Assembly: GCA_963082975.1 (NCBI GenBank)
Contig: OY720345.1
Span: 77,159,034 to 77,223,033, forward strand
Source: Labia minor
Taxonomy: Eukaryota > Arthropoda > Insecta > Dermaptera > Spongiphoridae
Direction of reading: 5' to 3'
DNA: 64,000 nt
Position 1 is the first letter of the stretch, and each line of letters starts with the position of its first letter. Positions 33,401 to 44,530 of the stretch are shown here, piece after piece. Position numbers and translations under genes: made by a program. A model generated the notes under the pieces. It searched no databases. It was not told the DNA's origin and saw only the letters and a program-made list of their open reading frames with translations.

Positions 33401-36400
33401 AGTGTTCTAAATAAATATTCAATCTTTCTTTTCTATTAAACAAATTATTAGTACCTTATATTTCCCAAGGATTTCATTCGAATTTTTCTCCAATCTTCAT
33501 CAAATTGCAATTGTAATTCTTTCTTTTTTTCCTAAAAATACAATTTTTTTCACACAATTATTAAAGAACGATTTATTAATATTTTCATTTTTTATTAATT
33601 ATATTTAATCATAAAGAAATTATCCTTAAAATATTTTTAGCTTCACTACTTTCATTAAATAATGTAATAATCATTTTATTGTTTTATTTAATCTGTATAT
33701 ATAATATAATAACTTACGGGATCTACACAATTTTTAATTTCCTCAAGCTTTTTATCTTTATCAATTTCTGCTTCTTTATTTTTTTCAAATTCTTCTTGAC
33801 ATCTATTGATTAAAATTTTTCGAAAATTACCCGTTTCAACTTTTTCACCAGGTTTTGTATTGGAAGAATTAGGGACCGCCATGTTTTGAAGAACTTTACA
33901 CATTGTAGCGTAAGCAACTGAAAATGATGGCTCATCGACGGCCTAGAAGTAAACAATTAAATTTGAAATAAAAAGAAAAAGAAAATAATAATTTATTAAA
34001 AAAATTGGATTAATTTAATACACACCTTATCGAAAACTAAATCGATTACACCTTTCAATCTTTGTGAATTATCAATCGGTAATTCTTTAACTTGATTTAC
34101 CAAAGTATCGAACTTTTGAGGTGTTAATTTATTCAAAACACCTCTAACTCTTTTATATAAATCGTCTGTTTTTTGAATTTCATTATCTACATTGGGTATG
34201 GAAGTTCCTTTAAATCTTCCAGGTTTCCAAGCATTATCTGATTCATGAAGCTTAACATCTTCTTTGAGTGATATTGAAAATTGAATTAAATTTTGTTTTC
34301 CTCCTTTGTTAGGCTTGCCTTGTTGACTATTTCGTTTTGATAAGGTTTGCTATAGAATATAAAAAAAAATATTTGTAAATTCATTTATATTTATTTTTAT
34401 TAGTTGAGAAATTTTAAATTTTAAAATTTGATATTTACAGGCCGTAATTTAATTTAATAATTATTCTTTTAAAATAACAAGTAATAAATAGAAAATAATT
34501 TACCCTGGTACTATTCATAACAACATCTAAATCTGGAAGATTATCAGGTTTCTTCTTTGATTCAGGATCATTCATTAACTCCAAAAGGAATTCTCGGCCA
34601 TATTTCTTTTTACCAAGAGGATTAACCGGGCTCCATTGATCTAAATGTCAAAAATCAATTATTTAGAAATACAAAATATAAAAATCTAATTATATATATA
34701 TATATTGCAAATTTTGGCCAGGAATAAAAATTTACCTTGTGAATATTTAAGATTACTTCGAGGAGTTGGCTCAGTTTTGTTTACAACAGGAACTGAAGGT
34801 TCAGTTTTTGTTTCGGTTAAGTGATTAGTAGTTTCTGTAGTTTCTGTATTTATATCATTTTTATTATCTAATTTCTCTTTTTCATCATTTTCAGATGATT
34901 CATTAGCTTTAAGAAACATGTTTGGAACAACGGCTAGTTTCTGCTCAAAATTATTATTTTGAATTGTAGGTGATTCAGGTCTTGAAGAAGAATTCGAAAT
35001 ACTATTGGATATATTGGAATTTTTATCTTCAATTTGTGAAGGTATATTGTTAGAAGTTTTAACTTGTAAATATTTTTCATCTTCTATAGATGAAAGATCT
35101 TTCATTATAGTTGGGGCCTGGTTGGCAGATACAGGAGGAGATGGCTCTCCAGAAACAAGTTGATCAATTGTTGGAGTAGCACTATCCGACAATTCAGGCT
35201 CAACACTTTTGGAGGTTGTATTGAAAACGGAAGTGTTTGTACTTCCAACTTGACTTCCTCTTTTGGATTTTTTCTCGTTTGAACCTGAAAATCAAATAAA
35301 AAAAAACAAATTTAGAAAATGTTTATTTATATTAAAAATTAATTCAAAAATTCTGCAATAATATTCAATATATATAAGTGCAAAAAACTAAAATAGTTTT
35401 CAAAAATGCAATTTCTGCCAAGACAATTGCAAATTTTCTGAATAATATCAAAATGTAAAATAGAAAAATTTTTCTATTTTTCAAAAAACTTTGATTAAAT
35501 TTGATAATAAAAGAAAGTCTTCTAGAATTGAAACTTTAAAAAGTTGGTTAATACATTATTTCAACAACTCTAGTTTCGTCATTTTAATAATTAAAAATAT
35601 AAAACTATCTATTTCACTTATACATAAATAAATGGTACTTACTTTCATCATCGCTAGAATTAGAATTTACATTAGCCTGAGAATGAGTAGTTTCAGCAGG
35701 TTGAACATTTGATAAATCAGGTAACGGTGAAAATTCTACAGGTAAAGCATTATTTTCAGCTTTAGTGGTGGTGAAACCACTAGTAGGAATCGAATCTTTA
35801 GATGGAGAAGGTTTCACCAATCTGAAACCATCAATATTATATTAAAAAAAAATATATTTTTCTAATTTACTTAATTTATTTTCAATATAATTTGTTTTTT
35901 AAAAAAGTCCCATTTTTAATGAAGACAATCTAAATTATATTTATTAAATATCCATAGTAAACGCATTTAACCAGTATCATTTTTGTAATATTTTATTTTT
36001 TTCTATGTTCTCTATAATAAAACTAATTTATGTGAATTTTAAATTCCTACTCTTATCAAATTTGTTTTTTTCACTTAAAATTTATAATATATAATAACTT
36101 TTATGGAATGGAATCATGATTACTATAATTAAATGTATGAATTAAATGGAATCAAATATATATCAAATGGGAAAATATTAGAAGAAAAATAATTGAATTA
36201 AAATATATTAGCATAAAAGACAAATTACTTGTTAAAAGAATGAAATATTTATAATTATAATAAAAGCGGATCATGAAATTAATATAATGAAATGAAAAAA
36301 TGGAAAATTACAAGACTAGTTTCGAGAATTAAAATATTAAGATAGCAATTAAAGAAATTCTTGTTTATCAGTTTTAGATGTAAACTTTAAATGTTTTTGT

Positions 36401-38409
36401 GATAAAAAGTGATTTTATTTCCATTAATTTTATATATAAATTAATTATTTCTATTTTTATTAACTAGATCGAATATTTTATTTACGTTAAATATGGAACA
36501 ACCTAAAAAAACTTATTATTGAAAATGATTTACCCGTCAAGATATCCCGCAGGAACAAAACGGCAAGATTCGTTAGATGCAATATTTGATAAGGGGATTT
36601 CCCTCGGAATTGGACCAGTATTACAAGACAAAGTCTCGTTTGACGGAGCATTGCTCCCCGGAGCCGCACTAGGACGCTCCCGATCTTTCGACTTGGAAGT
36701 TTTCTCAGAGCGTTTCTAGAAAAAAAAAATCAGTTTTAATAATAATCATAAAATTTGCTTAAGAATTTATTTTAAGAATCTCAATTTCGAGAATTTAAGG
36801 CTCGTGAATGAATGAACTATATAATGAATCTTTATAATATATTAAATCTTTGAACCTAATACCTGAAATATACCTAATAAATGAAAATTATTCATCGTTT
36901 TTCGATAATTGTGTTTAAAAATTGATGAATAAGAGAAAAATGTGTCTCTCTATGTTAATGTTAAAATAATAAAAATTTGAAGTGAAAATTATATACCCCC
37001 ATATTTCTAATTTATTATGTTTATGTCAGGCGTGAAAATTAGTAAAAAATTTCAATTAATTTACCTTACAGAAGCAAAAACATTTGAGACAACCCATATT
37101 TAATAAATATCCCCTGATAAGATTACCAGGGTACTGCCTATTATTTCAAATTTATTATTGAAGAAAAAAAAATGGATTGTTAACTGGTAAACATAAACAA
37201 ACTCGCTATATCTAAATTCTTCAAACTCCTTAACATGAATAAATACGCAATCACTAAAATTAATGCGTAACAAGAAAGCAGAAAAACTCAAAATGCGTCC
37301 CAATTACAAAGGACTAAATTTCCATAAACCTTTCTTTAATCAAAATAGTCTAGTGGTTCATTTAAAATCAATTCTAATTAGAGTATATAAATTATTTATC
37401 TTGGAGGAAAAATATATAACTTATCTATTAGTATGATTGTTAGGAAAAATTACAATTTAGAATATTCATAAATTTTTTTCTTTTTAAGAATCAATTTTTA
37501 TCTATCACTTGGATTATTAATTAATAACTATTTATTTAGAGAATAAAAATACCTTAGCTGTATGTTTATTTTGATTAGCAGAAGGCTGTATATTTTTAGT
37601 TAAAAGTCAACGGGAGGAGATTGCTCCTTTTCATCTTTTATTTTTCCTTTGTCTTGAGAAAGATTGTTTGAGCTTTGATTAATCGTTGGCCTAACATTTT
37701 TAATATTACTTGCTTTAATTTGTGAGCTATCTGACGTATTCATTTTTTTAACACACATGAACTGCTGGTGCATTGGTATTTGCAGATACAACAGGGGGCT
37801 GTAAGTTCTACAGTCTGAAAAAATCAAGAAAATATTGTGATTTATTATAAAAAAAATCAAGAATGTAAAATTTTATAATTTCATTTCTAAAAAATAAATT
37901 TTGTAAATTAATAATATTTAAATGAATAATTATTATGATAAATAAGTAAATTAGTTGAAAATATACTTTTCTGAGTTTGAGTTTGAGGTTGTTGACCTGT
38001 AGAAACAGGTTGCATTGGCATTGTTACCATAGAAAGTTGCATTGGATGCTGTTGTATAAGAGGTAATGACTGAGTTTGCGCACCCTGTTGAACTTGTTGT
38101 CCAGTCACTGCAGGGGCTGCAGGTCTTTGTGCTACATTATAATATACTGAAACAAAAAAGATCTTATGTTTAATATAATTTAAAAAAATAATTTGTATCA
38201 TTCATAATAAAATTAATCAAGATTAAAAAAATGATTTATAATTGAATTATACATACATTGATTGTTTTGATAAGGATATATATTTTGAGAATTTAACATT
38301 AGATTTGGAGGTGTAGCCGAAGCAGTTGCTTGATAATAATTATGATGATTCTGTTGTCTTTGCTGGTTGGAAAATGAAAAGTTTGGCAGAAATTGTGGAT
38401 ATTGCAAAG
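30484..38409 (-). CDS. eIF4G: eukaryotic translation initiation factor 4G, about 18 exons visible (copy 1)
   Basis: Minus-strand exons with GT-AG borders run from 38257-38409 and 37967-38146 (Gln/Pro-rich N-terminal part) to the last at 30484-30585, with stop TAA at 30484-30486. Exon 34504-34640 has the eIF4E-binding motif [12 protein letters not shown] (YxxxxL-phi). Exons 34026-34350, 33718-33942, 33455-33531, 33079-33244 and 32743-33004 form MIF4G ([20 protein letters not shown], then [20 protein letters not shown], then NWVPRR-like NKWVPRR and [11 protein letters not shown]). After a linker, exons 31312-31484, 31160-31239, 30844-30962 and 30484-30585 form MA3. eIF4G is the scaffold that joins eIF4E, eIF4A and eIF3 on capped mRNA. 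No C-terminal W2 domain is seen. The 5' start is not identified, and the exon near 37.6-37.8 kb has frame breaks at homopolymers. A short exon at 37065-37097 may be alternative. Confidence 0.92.
37065..37097 (-). other. possible cysteine-rich micro-exon or alternative first exon of eIF4G
   Basis: On the minus strand, ATG at 37097 opens the 11 codons [11 protein letters not shown], followed exactly by the donor gtaaat. The phase (0) fits the next exon 36534-36715, which starts KRSEK. The upstream sequence ttatcag could instead make it an internal cassette. The start MGC resembles N-myristoylation/palmitoylation signals, but this is only a pattern. It may be chance. Confidence 0.3.
37560..37814 (-). 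pseudogene. eIF4G exon with frame breaks at homopolymers
   Basis: After the acceptor at 37,815 the frames read TVELTAP, then after a shift at a run of five [14 protein letters not shown], then after a shift at a run of seven [17 protein letters not shown] to SPPVDF and TAA. A further shift leads to [11 protein letters not shown] before a good donor at 37,557. Each piece looks like real coding sequence. Either the assembly has single-base homopolymer errors or this copy is damaged. Confidence 0.55.
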
Positions 38410-39113
38410 CTATAGTAGGAAAGAAAAAATCGCTGATGGAACTCTTATTACATTCTTTTTTTAACACATTTTGTCTGTTAAGATAAAATTTGTATTATAA
38501 ATAAATTTTAATTAATTACAAATCATTTATCAAGAAGTTATTGTTTAAACCACTAAAAAAATAATTAATTAGTGGAATTGGAGTAAAAGTATATTTTTTA
38601 AATAAATATATATATATATCTCCAGGAACTGACAAGCCCTGGTTCTATACAGCCCTGCACCAGCAGGACTACTTCAAAAACAAACAACTATAAGCAACAA
38701 TAGATCGTGATGAGAATAACTCCAGGTGGTACCCAATTTACCCGTCACCTGGAGGATCCGGATCTTCACGAGCACACAAAATGAAGAATAAAGTTAACAC
38801 CTAAAGAACATTCATATATGGGCCCACTTAACATCAATACCCTTAAATGTATGGGAGCTTTGCGTGATCCTAGATGGTCCAAACGCAAATAATAATAATA
38901 TATATATATATATATATATATATTAAATTTTATAAAATGTTCTCAGAAAATATTATTATCATAATACAGGGTTATGCATTATAATAAATAAAATTATTCA
39001 ATGATTTATATAAATGAAATCAAAATAAATACAAATAATTTTTATCTGTTGCAAAAAATCGTTGAAATTTGAACACTAATAAATTAAATTAATCTAAATT
39101 TATTTATTAATTA
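38410..39113. other. region upstream of first visible eIF4G exon, with a dispersed repeat fragment
   Basis: No first exon or promoter is recognised. The part 38,619-38,890 has markedly higher GC and sharp edges next to (TA)n tracts (ctccaggaactgacaagccc, then tcacctggaggatccggatc). It is probably an old transposon fragment that I cannot classify. Confidence 0.4.
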
Positions 39114-39152
39114 TTGTATTTATTTTGTTTTCATCTTTTTTTTTTGACCCAA

Positions 39153-39635
39153 ATGACTTTAAATTATAACGACTCTGAAGTCGAAATATTTCTACCTGAA
39201 GAAGAATCTTCTGTAGACTCCGAACCCATAAATAACTCAAGAAAAAAACGAAACATGGTTATCTCGGAAATAATTAAAGGTGTAAGACGAGTATTTGAAA
39301 GAAATGCTTCAGTCAAAGAAATACCTGAAAATCTTGACCTCTCAATTTCGGCCGTTTATAAATTAATAAAACAAAATAGGGAGGAAATAGTTTTTACTAA
39401 AAAAGGAAGAAAAGAGACACCAAATGGAGGAAAAAAAATAAAATTTCTCCTTATCTCTTTAGAGATTCTTCATGAAGAATTGGTTTCTGAAGGAATTTTG
39501 AAGAGCCGAAATACCATCTCAAGGACCCTTAAAACCATTAAATATACTAGGAAGAAGCTCGTTAGAATTCAAATGAAACGAAACAACCAAAGAACAGTTG
39601 AAAGTAGACAACTGTATGCAAGAGGTATAGAATAA
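39153..39635 (+). pseudogene. N-terminal fragment of a Tc1/IS630-type transposase
   Basis: 160 codons from ATG 39153. A helix-turn-helix-like region (EIIKGVRRVFERNASVKEIP, then LDLSISAVYKLIKQNREE) is followed by a second one ending KLVRIQMKRNNQRTVESRQL. This fits the DNA-binding half of Tc1/mariner/IS630-like transposases, such as those ending in a 'R...R..YA' motif just before the catalytic domain. The DDE domain is absent and the frame stops at RQLYARGIE. The exact subfamily is uncertain. Confidence 0.55.
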
Positions 39636-39788
39636 CTTAATGACTCAAATTTGGTTTTTAAATAAAATTTTGTTTATATTTATTTTGAATTTATTTATAT
39701 ACTATTGAATAATGTTATTTATATTAGTGCAAAACCCTGTAATGAAAAAAAATCAAATAATTAATTTAAAAAAAAAATATGCAAAGCT

Positions 39789-39893
39789 TAAGGCGCCACA
39801 GGGTGAGAAGTTAGCGAAGCTGCCTCACATTCTCGTGGTCCCGGGTTCAAGTCCCAGGCCTAGCAAGGGAATTGCTCTATCTGGGGTCTATAG
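39789..39893 (+). repeat. tRNA-derived SINE
   Basis: Contains ttagcgaagctg, similar to the polymerase III box A, and about 35 bp later gggttcaagtccc with a perfect box B (GGTTCAAGTCC). It is GC-rich against its surroundings. The copy at 16355-16447 shares the same body. A pyrimidine-rich tail (cttgcccccaccccctccct) follows. Not a functional tRNA gene: the acceptor and anticodon arms do not fold as a cloverleaf that I can see. Confidence 0.6.
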
Positions 39894-40789
39894 GACTTTG
39901 CATTGTCGATCCGACATACTTGCCCCCACCCCCTCCCTCTTCATCTCAGTATATCTACCAAGAAAATTAATATAATATTGTCTTCTATTATAACATATAC
40001 AATATAATATGTTTAGTATAATATTTAATCAATAAATGAATAAATTAAAGAATAAATAAGAAAATAAAAAATAAATTAAGGCTTTGATATACTGAAATGA
40101 TAATATAATTGAAAAGTCTTAAAATTAATTATTATTATATTTACATGAGCACAAATTAATGAATAATTAATTTGATTTTATTTTCATTAATTATTATATT
40201 TTTGATTCTTGAATGTTTGAGATACATATATATAATGTATATTATTGGATTACCTAAGTAAAGCATATATGGTAGATATATATAATACATAATCATACAT
40301 ATAATATATATTTTTTTAATTGTGTTAGAAGCCATAGGAAAATAAATTAAAACGACTTTTTACATTTTAAGTCAATTAACCGGCATGTAATTAAATTGAA
40401 TTAAAAGATTAATTTGTCATGTTAACAAGATTCTTGAAAGAATTTAAATTAGCTTGAAGTTATCGAATTCTTTTAATAATTATCGATAAAAGTGTTTACA
40501 AAATTATTTTATCACATAATTTTAATTTACCTAAAGAGAGAGAAAAATAATAAATTTATAAATTTTAATAATATATTGAGAATTATAAATTTTTATAGAA
40601 TTTTCGTAATTTTCGATAGTAAAACATATTCAATTACTTAATGAATTTTATTTCTTGTTAGTTTGATTGAAACATCAATGAAAAGGAAATGGTTTCTTTT
40701 TATCTCACAGGAAATATTTTATCTACTATAATATTCCCTTTACATTACAATATACATATTAGTGGTTTCGAGGTTTTATCATATTCATA
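39894..40789. other. AT-rich spacer
   Basis: No gene recognised. It may contain the 3' non-coding end of the Ty3 fragment to the right, but no LTR was identified. Confidence 0.45.
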
Positions 40790-42405
40790 CACAGAGATAA
40801 CAGTATATAACAGTATATGGACCCTCATATTTAGGATTTAACTTGGAAGCTATCTTGTCAGCGGCAGATGAGAGTTGGGTGATTCTCTTCAAGACAACAT
40901 CACCAGGATGGAATTTATCGGGCCTTCTACGAAGATTATATCGTCGACTTTGATTCATACTAGCATGGAGGGAGTTTTCCTCTGCTAGGTGATGGACTTC
41001 GGGAATTTTACTAATTTTCTGAACCCAAAGTTCTTGATTTGTTCCTCCATCATCTAGAATTTCAGTTTCACAGATCGGTTGAAGTGGCCGAAGCTCTCTA
41101 CCAAAATTTAAAAATGCGGGACTAAATTTTGTGGATTCGTGAACGGAAGAATTCAGGGCAAATTGAATTTCCCCAAGCTTTTCATCAATTTTTGGTGGGT
41201 TTTCCCAAGATAAGAATCAATAAGTTGTTTTATATTACGATTTGACCGTTCGGTAGGATTTGCTTGTGAGTGATAAAAAGGGGTGTTGACTCTTTTTATC
41301 CCACAATCTTTAGAAACTTTATCCACTAGAGAACTAACAAAATTTTTGGCGTTATCCGTGATCAGTTGAACTGGAGCACCAAACCGATGTAATATTTGTG
41401 CTTTTAGCTTTGCGACTATCACGTTAGAGGTGGCTCTTCTTAGTGGGCATAATTCGACCCACTTAGAAAACACATCCACGAAAACTAAAAGATAGACATT
41501 TCCTTGAGAACTGCGGGGATATGGACCCATAATATCAACGGATACTACTTCCCAAGGTTGTTTGATATAACGAGGGTACATGAGTCCCATTGGTGGAGCA
41601 TTTGGGGGCTTCACCCGTTGACATAAGTCACAGTGACGAACATAATTATAAACATCTTGGTATACGCCAGGCCAATAATAAGATCGAATGACTCTGTCGT
41701 AAGTCTTGTATATTCCAAGATGTCCCGATTTGGGGTAGTCATGACATTCGCGCAATATAGCTTGTCTAAGACGTTTAGGGACAACCACTTTCCATTCTTC
41801 AGAGGCATCCTCGAGTTCACCTTTTAATGGATTTTTACGGTGGTATAAGAGTTGGCCGTTTTGAATCAACCATCGAGGATGATCTCTTGGCGAATTAAGT
41901 ACTCTATAATACTTCCGATCATACCACTCGTCTGGGGAGTCCTGCTGGGTCGGTGGATTCGATTTGTTGTCTACGGTAGAGGCAAGAGAAGCAACGACAA
42001 CGATACGAGAAAGAGCATCGGCAACGGTATTAAGTTTACCCTTTCGATATTGGACATCAAAAGTATAAGCTTGTAATCGGAGTGCCCATCTGGCTAGACG
42101 TCCAGTGGGATCCTTAAGGTTAATAAGCCATTTGAGGCTTGCGTGATCGGTAACAACGGTAAAAGAATACCCTTCCAAGTAATGGCGATTTTTTTCAATG
42201 CCAAAGAGAACGGCGAGACATTCCTTTTCAGTGACGCTATAATTACGTTCGGCTGAATTTAAAGTTCTTGAACAATAGGCAATGACTCGCTCGTGTCCTT
42301 CTTGTATTTGAGATAGGACTGCGCCTAAGCCGGTATTACTTGCGTCTGTTTGCAGAGTGAACGGTAGCGAAAAATCGGGTCGGGCGAGAACAGATGCTAT
42401 GGCTG
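40790..42405 (-). pseudogene. Ty3/gypsy pol fragment: RNase H and integrase
   Basis: Read on the minus strand from 42,405: VLARPDFSLPFTLQTDASNT and LGAVLSQIQEGHERVIAYCS (RNase H), then TVVTDHASLKWL, then the integrase zinc finger (RECHDYPKSGHLGIYKTYDR, then HCDLCQRVK). The DDE core follows: VSVDIMGPYP, LITDNAKNF and the Glu in SQANPTERSNRN. One missing base in an A run near 41,190 shifts the frame; beyond it the sequence continues through KLGEIQFALNSS to PGDVVLKRITQLS, the integrase C-terminal region. Reverse transcriptase, protease and gag are absent. The right edge joins the RS-rich exon. It is a different family from the element at 42.8-49.9 kb. Confidence 0.9.
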
Positions 42406-42812
42406 ATGATGAATGATGAACACGGTAAGAATATTTGGTACGATGATGACGTGAATGGTAATCGAATTCACCATCATCATATCATCGACTTGAGCGATGT
42501 CGGTGACGATGTGATCTCGGTATTGATAATCATCGCGAGAATAACGAAATGGTGACCGGGAACGGGACGAGAACGGGAGCGGGAACGAGAACGAGATCGT
42601 GATCTTCGATGATGATGATGTGAACGCGAACGGGAACGAGAACGAGATCTTCGATGATGATGATGATGGTGATGGTGACGTGAACGATGATTGAAATTAT
42701 TCGCAAGCGAATTTGTTGATGGTGTAGATGTTGTTGAAGGTGCCAACGAGGCTGATTGTTGTATTGGAGTTACACTATAATTACAATTATTAACTCCTTG
42801 ATTGGTAGACAT
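42406..42812 (-). pseudogene. first exon of an RS-domain protein, damaged
   Basis: Minus-strand ATG at 42812 starts MSTNQGVNNCNYSVTPIQQS, followed by a His run and Arg-Ser dipeptides typical of SR splicing proteins. Near 42,565 the frame shifts. Plausible coding continues in other frames (RSPFRYSRDDYQYRDH, then SHRHRHRSSR and YDDGEFDYHSRHHRTKYSYR). The exon then runs straight into the Ty3 pol fragment with no donor site. The 5' LTR of another element begins only 34 bp upstream of the ATG. No RRM is seen. A specific SR protein cannot be named. Confidence 0.55.
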
Positions 42813-42846
42813 AATAAATATATAGCTTAATTATATATATATATTT

Positions 42847-43606
42847 TGTAATGAAATTTTAATGATAGCAATTCTGGAGTATTTTATTTTTTGAAGAATT
42901 TCCTGTGAAATTAAATAAAGAATGGGATATTCTCCAGAATTGCTTAAATTAATATGAAACCCAAAAAAAAATCAAAATTCCAATTAAGTCCTGTTAAGCC
43001 AGGGTCAAGAATCAAATCCTCCCCGACTCGGAGCCGAATTAGAACACCCGATTGGCTGAGAGCCTGGAGAACCATAAAAGTTATGTGGAGGGAGAAGAGC
43101 AGCCGGTCGGAGCGAAAGGTTGAGCAGGAGGACTTAGAGAAGTGAATGATAAGTGAGAGGATCATAAAAAAAATTGGTGGAGAACAAAAAAAAAACCAAA
43201 AAACAGCGTGTTCGTCCGCCATATTGAAAAAAAAACAACATCCAGGGAGTGAAAGAGTTCCTGCAGAGAGAAACCAAGACAACATTGCCGACCATCAGCT
43301 GGGATTCGTTGGAACCACGCATCTTCAGTACAAGAATCCACCTGTTCGAGTTGCGGGGTCTTCCTTGGTTTCTCTAACCTCCTCAATATCTAAAGAACTT
43401 CACCCTGAAGCTGGATTTACTATTCCAAAGTGCTACCATTATACCCTTGTTGAGACCATTTTTACACCTTTCTTTAATCCTTCAAACCCTTTTTTTTATA
43501 TATTCAAATAACACACTTAAAAAATTTCAATAAAAAATGTTCAACTTTTTTTACATAAAATTTTCTTTTATATTTTTTTCCCTTACTGACCCAAAATAAC
43601 ACTTCA
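42847..43606 (+). repeat. 5' LTR
   Basis: 760 bp, TG...CA borders, near-identical to 49168-49927. Open frames within it on both strands are by-products of its composition; it also contains a GC-richer central part (gactcggagccgaattagaa). Confidence 0.93.
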
Positions 43607-43624
43607 TGGAGGCGTCCAACCGAG
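43607..43624 (+). other. candidate primer binding site
   Basis: tggaggcgtccaaccgag begins at the first base after the 5' LTR, with the TGG expected opposite a tRNA CCA end. I could not assign the tRNA. Confidence 0.55.
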
Positions 43625-44480
43625 ATATTGTCAAAAGGGCAGTAAGTGTAATTAATTAAAAAAAAAAAGAAAAAAATTATTTTTTTGAAAATTTTTCCAT
43701 TTTTTCCCCCACTTGCCATCCCCACCCTACCTTCTTTTTCATACCACGTATCGGAGTTGGGTGATTTCTTTTTTTATTGAGGAGGAGAAGTAACATGTGT
43801 GTTGTATAAAAAAAATTTATATTTAGTGCTATTTTTAAAGTTTTTATTGATAACTGGAATTAGTGGAATTGTTTACTGTGTTACGAGATTATTTTTTTTA
43901 TATATAAAAAAAAAAATATATATTTTTAAAGTTTTATTATTAACTAGAATAATTTAATCTTGTTTACTGTTTTATATATATAAAGAAAATATTAATAATA
44001 TTTACTATTTTTTTATTATTAATTTTTTTGATAACTTTATAAAAAAAAATATATTATTATTAAATTTTGTCAAAGTTTTTTTTTTTGTTAATTTAAGTTG
44101 GTGAAAGTGTTAAAAGATAATTTTTATTGATTTAAATAATCTCATTGATTTAAAAAAAAATATTTAATATCTTTTCATGTTTTTTTATTGATTTGAATCA
44201 TAATACTTGTTGAAAAAATATTTATTAATTTTTTATATTCTAATTTGGCTAGTGTACATAAAAGAAAATAGTTTTTTATTTTTTATTCATCTCAATTGCT
44301 ATTGTATTGAGAAAATAATTTTTTTAATTTTTTTTTATTCATGTGTTTAGTGTGATCAAGAAACATAATTTTTTTTGAAATTTTTTTTCTAATTTTTGTC
44401 ATCTCATTTGTTTAGTGACTTGTCATAATGAACTTCTTATTGTGACGATACGGGATTTTTTTCAAATCAACCACAGGGAA
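43625..44480 (+). other. leader of the LTR element
   Basis: T-rich untranslated sequence with long homopolymers between the primer binding site and gag; no other feature seen. Confidence 0.5.
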
Positions 44481-44530
44481 CTGAAAGGGATGTGCATGCG
44501 GACAGTCTTGTTACTGCAGCTCATAGATCC

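Larger units (their letters stand above)
25542..33884. repeat. segmental duplication, copy 1
   Basis: This block recurs at 55978-64000. The coordinate offset is 30,436 before and 30,116 after a 320-bp indel near 27.1-27.4 kb. A handful of substitutions and homopolymer length differences are visible at 26.3-27.1 kb; in the rest I noticed none. The copy contains the F-box 3' fragment, two gag remnants and the 3' part of eIF4G. Copy 1 continues past 33,884 as intact eIF4G; copy 2 is cut by the window. Confidence 0.95.

Noticed and set aside
39789-39893. Functional tRNA gene
   Set aside because: Box A- and B-like sequences are present, but no cloverleaf can be drawn and a second diverged copy exists, so a SINE is the better call.
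39712-39975. Plus-strand 87-codon frame
   Set aside because: Runs over AT-rich DNA and the SINE; the SINE body with box B explains the sequence better.
41611-42076. Plus- and other-frame open frames over the Ty3 integrase
   Set aside because: Shadows of the clear minus-strand integrase frame with its DDE residues.
42944-43725. Several open frames of 60-120 codons in the 5' LTR region, repeated in the 3' LTR
   Set aside because: They lie within LTRs, are on both strands, change length between the two LTRs through homopolymer indels, and resemble no protein.
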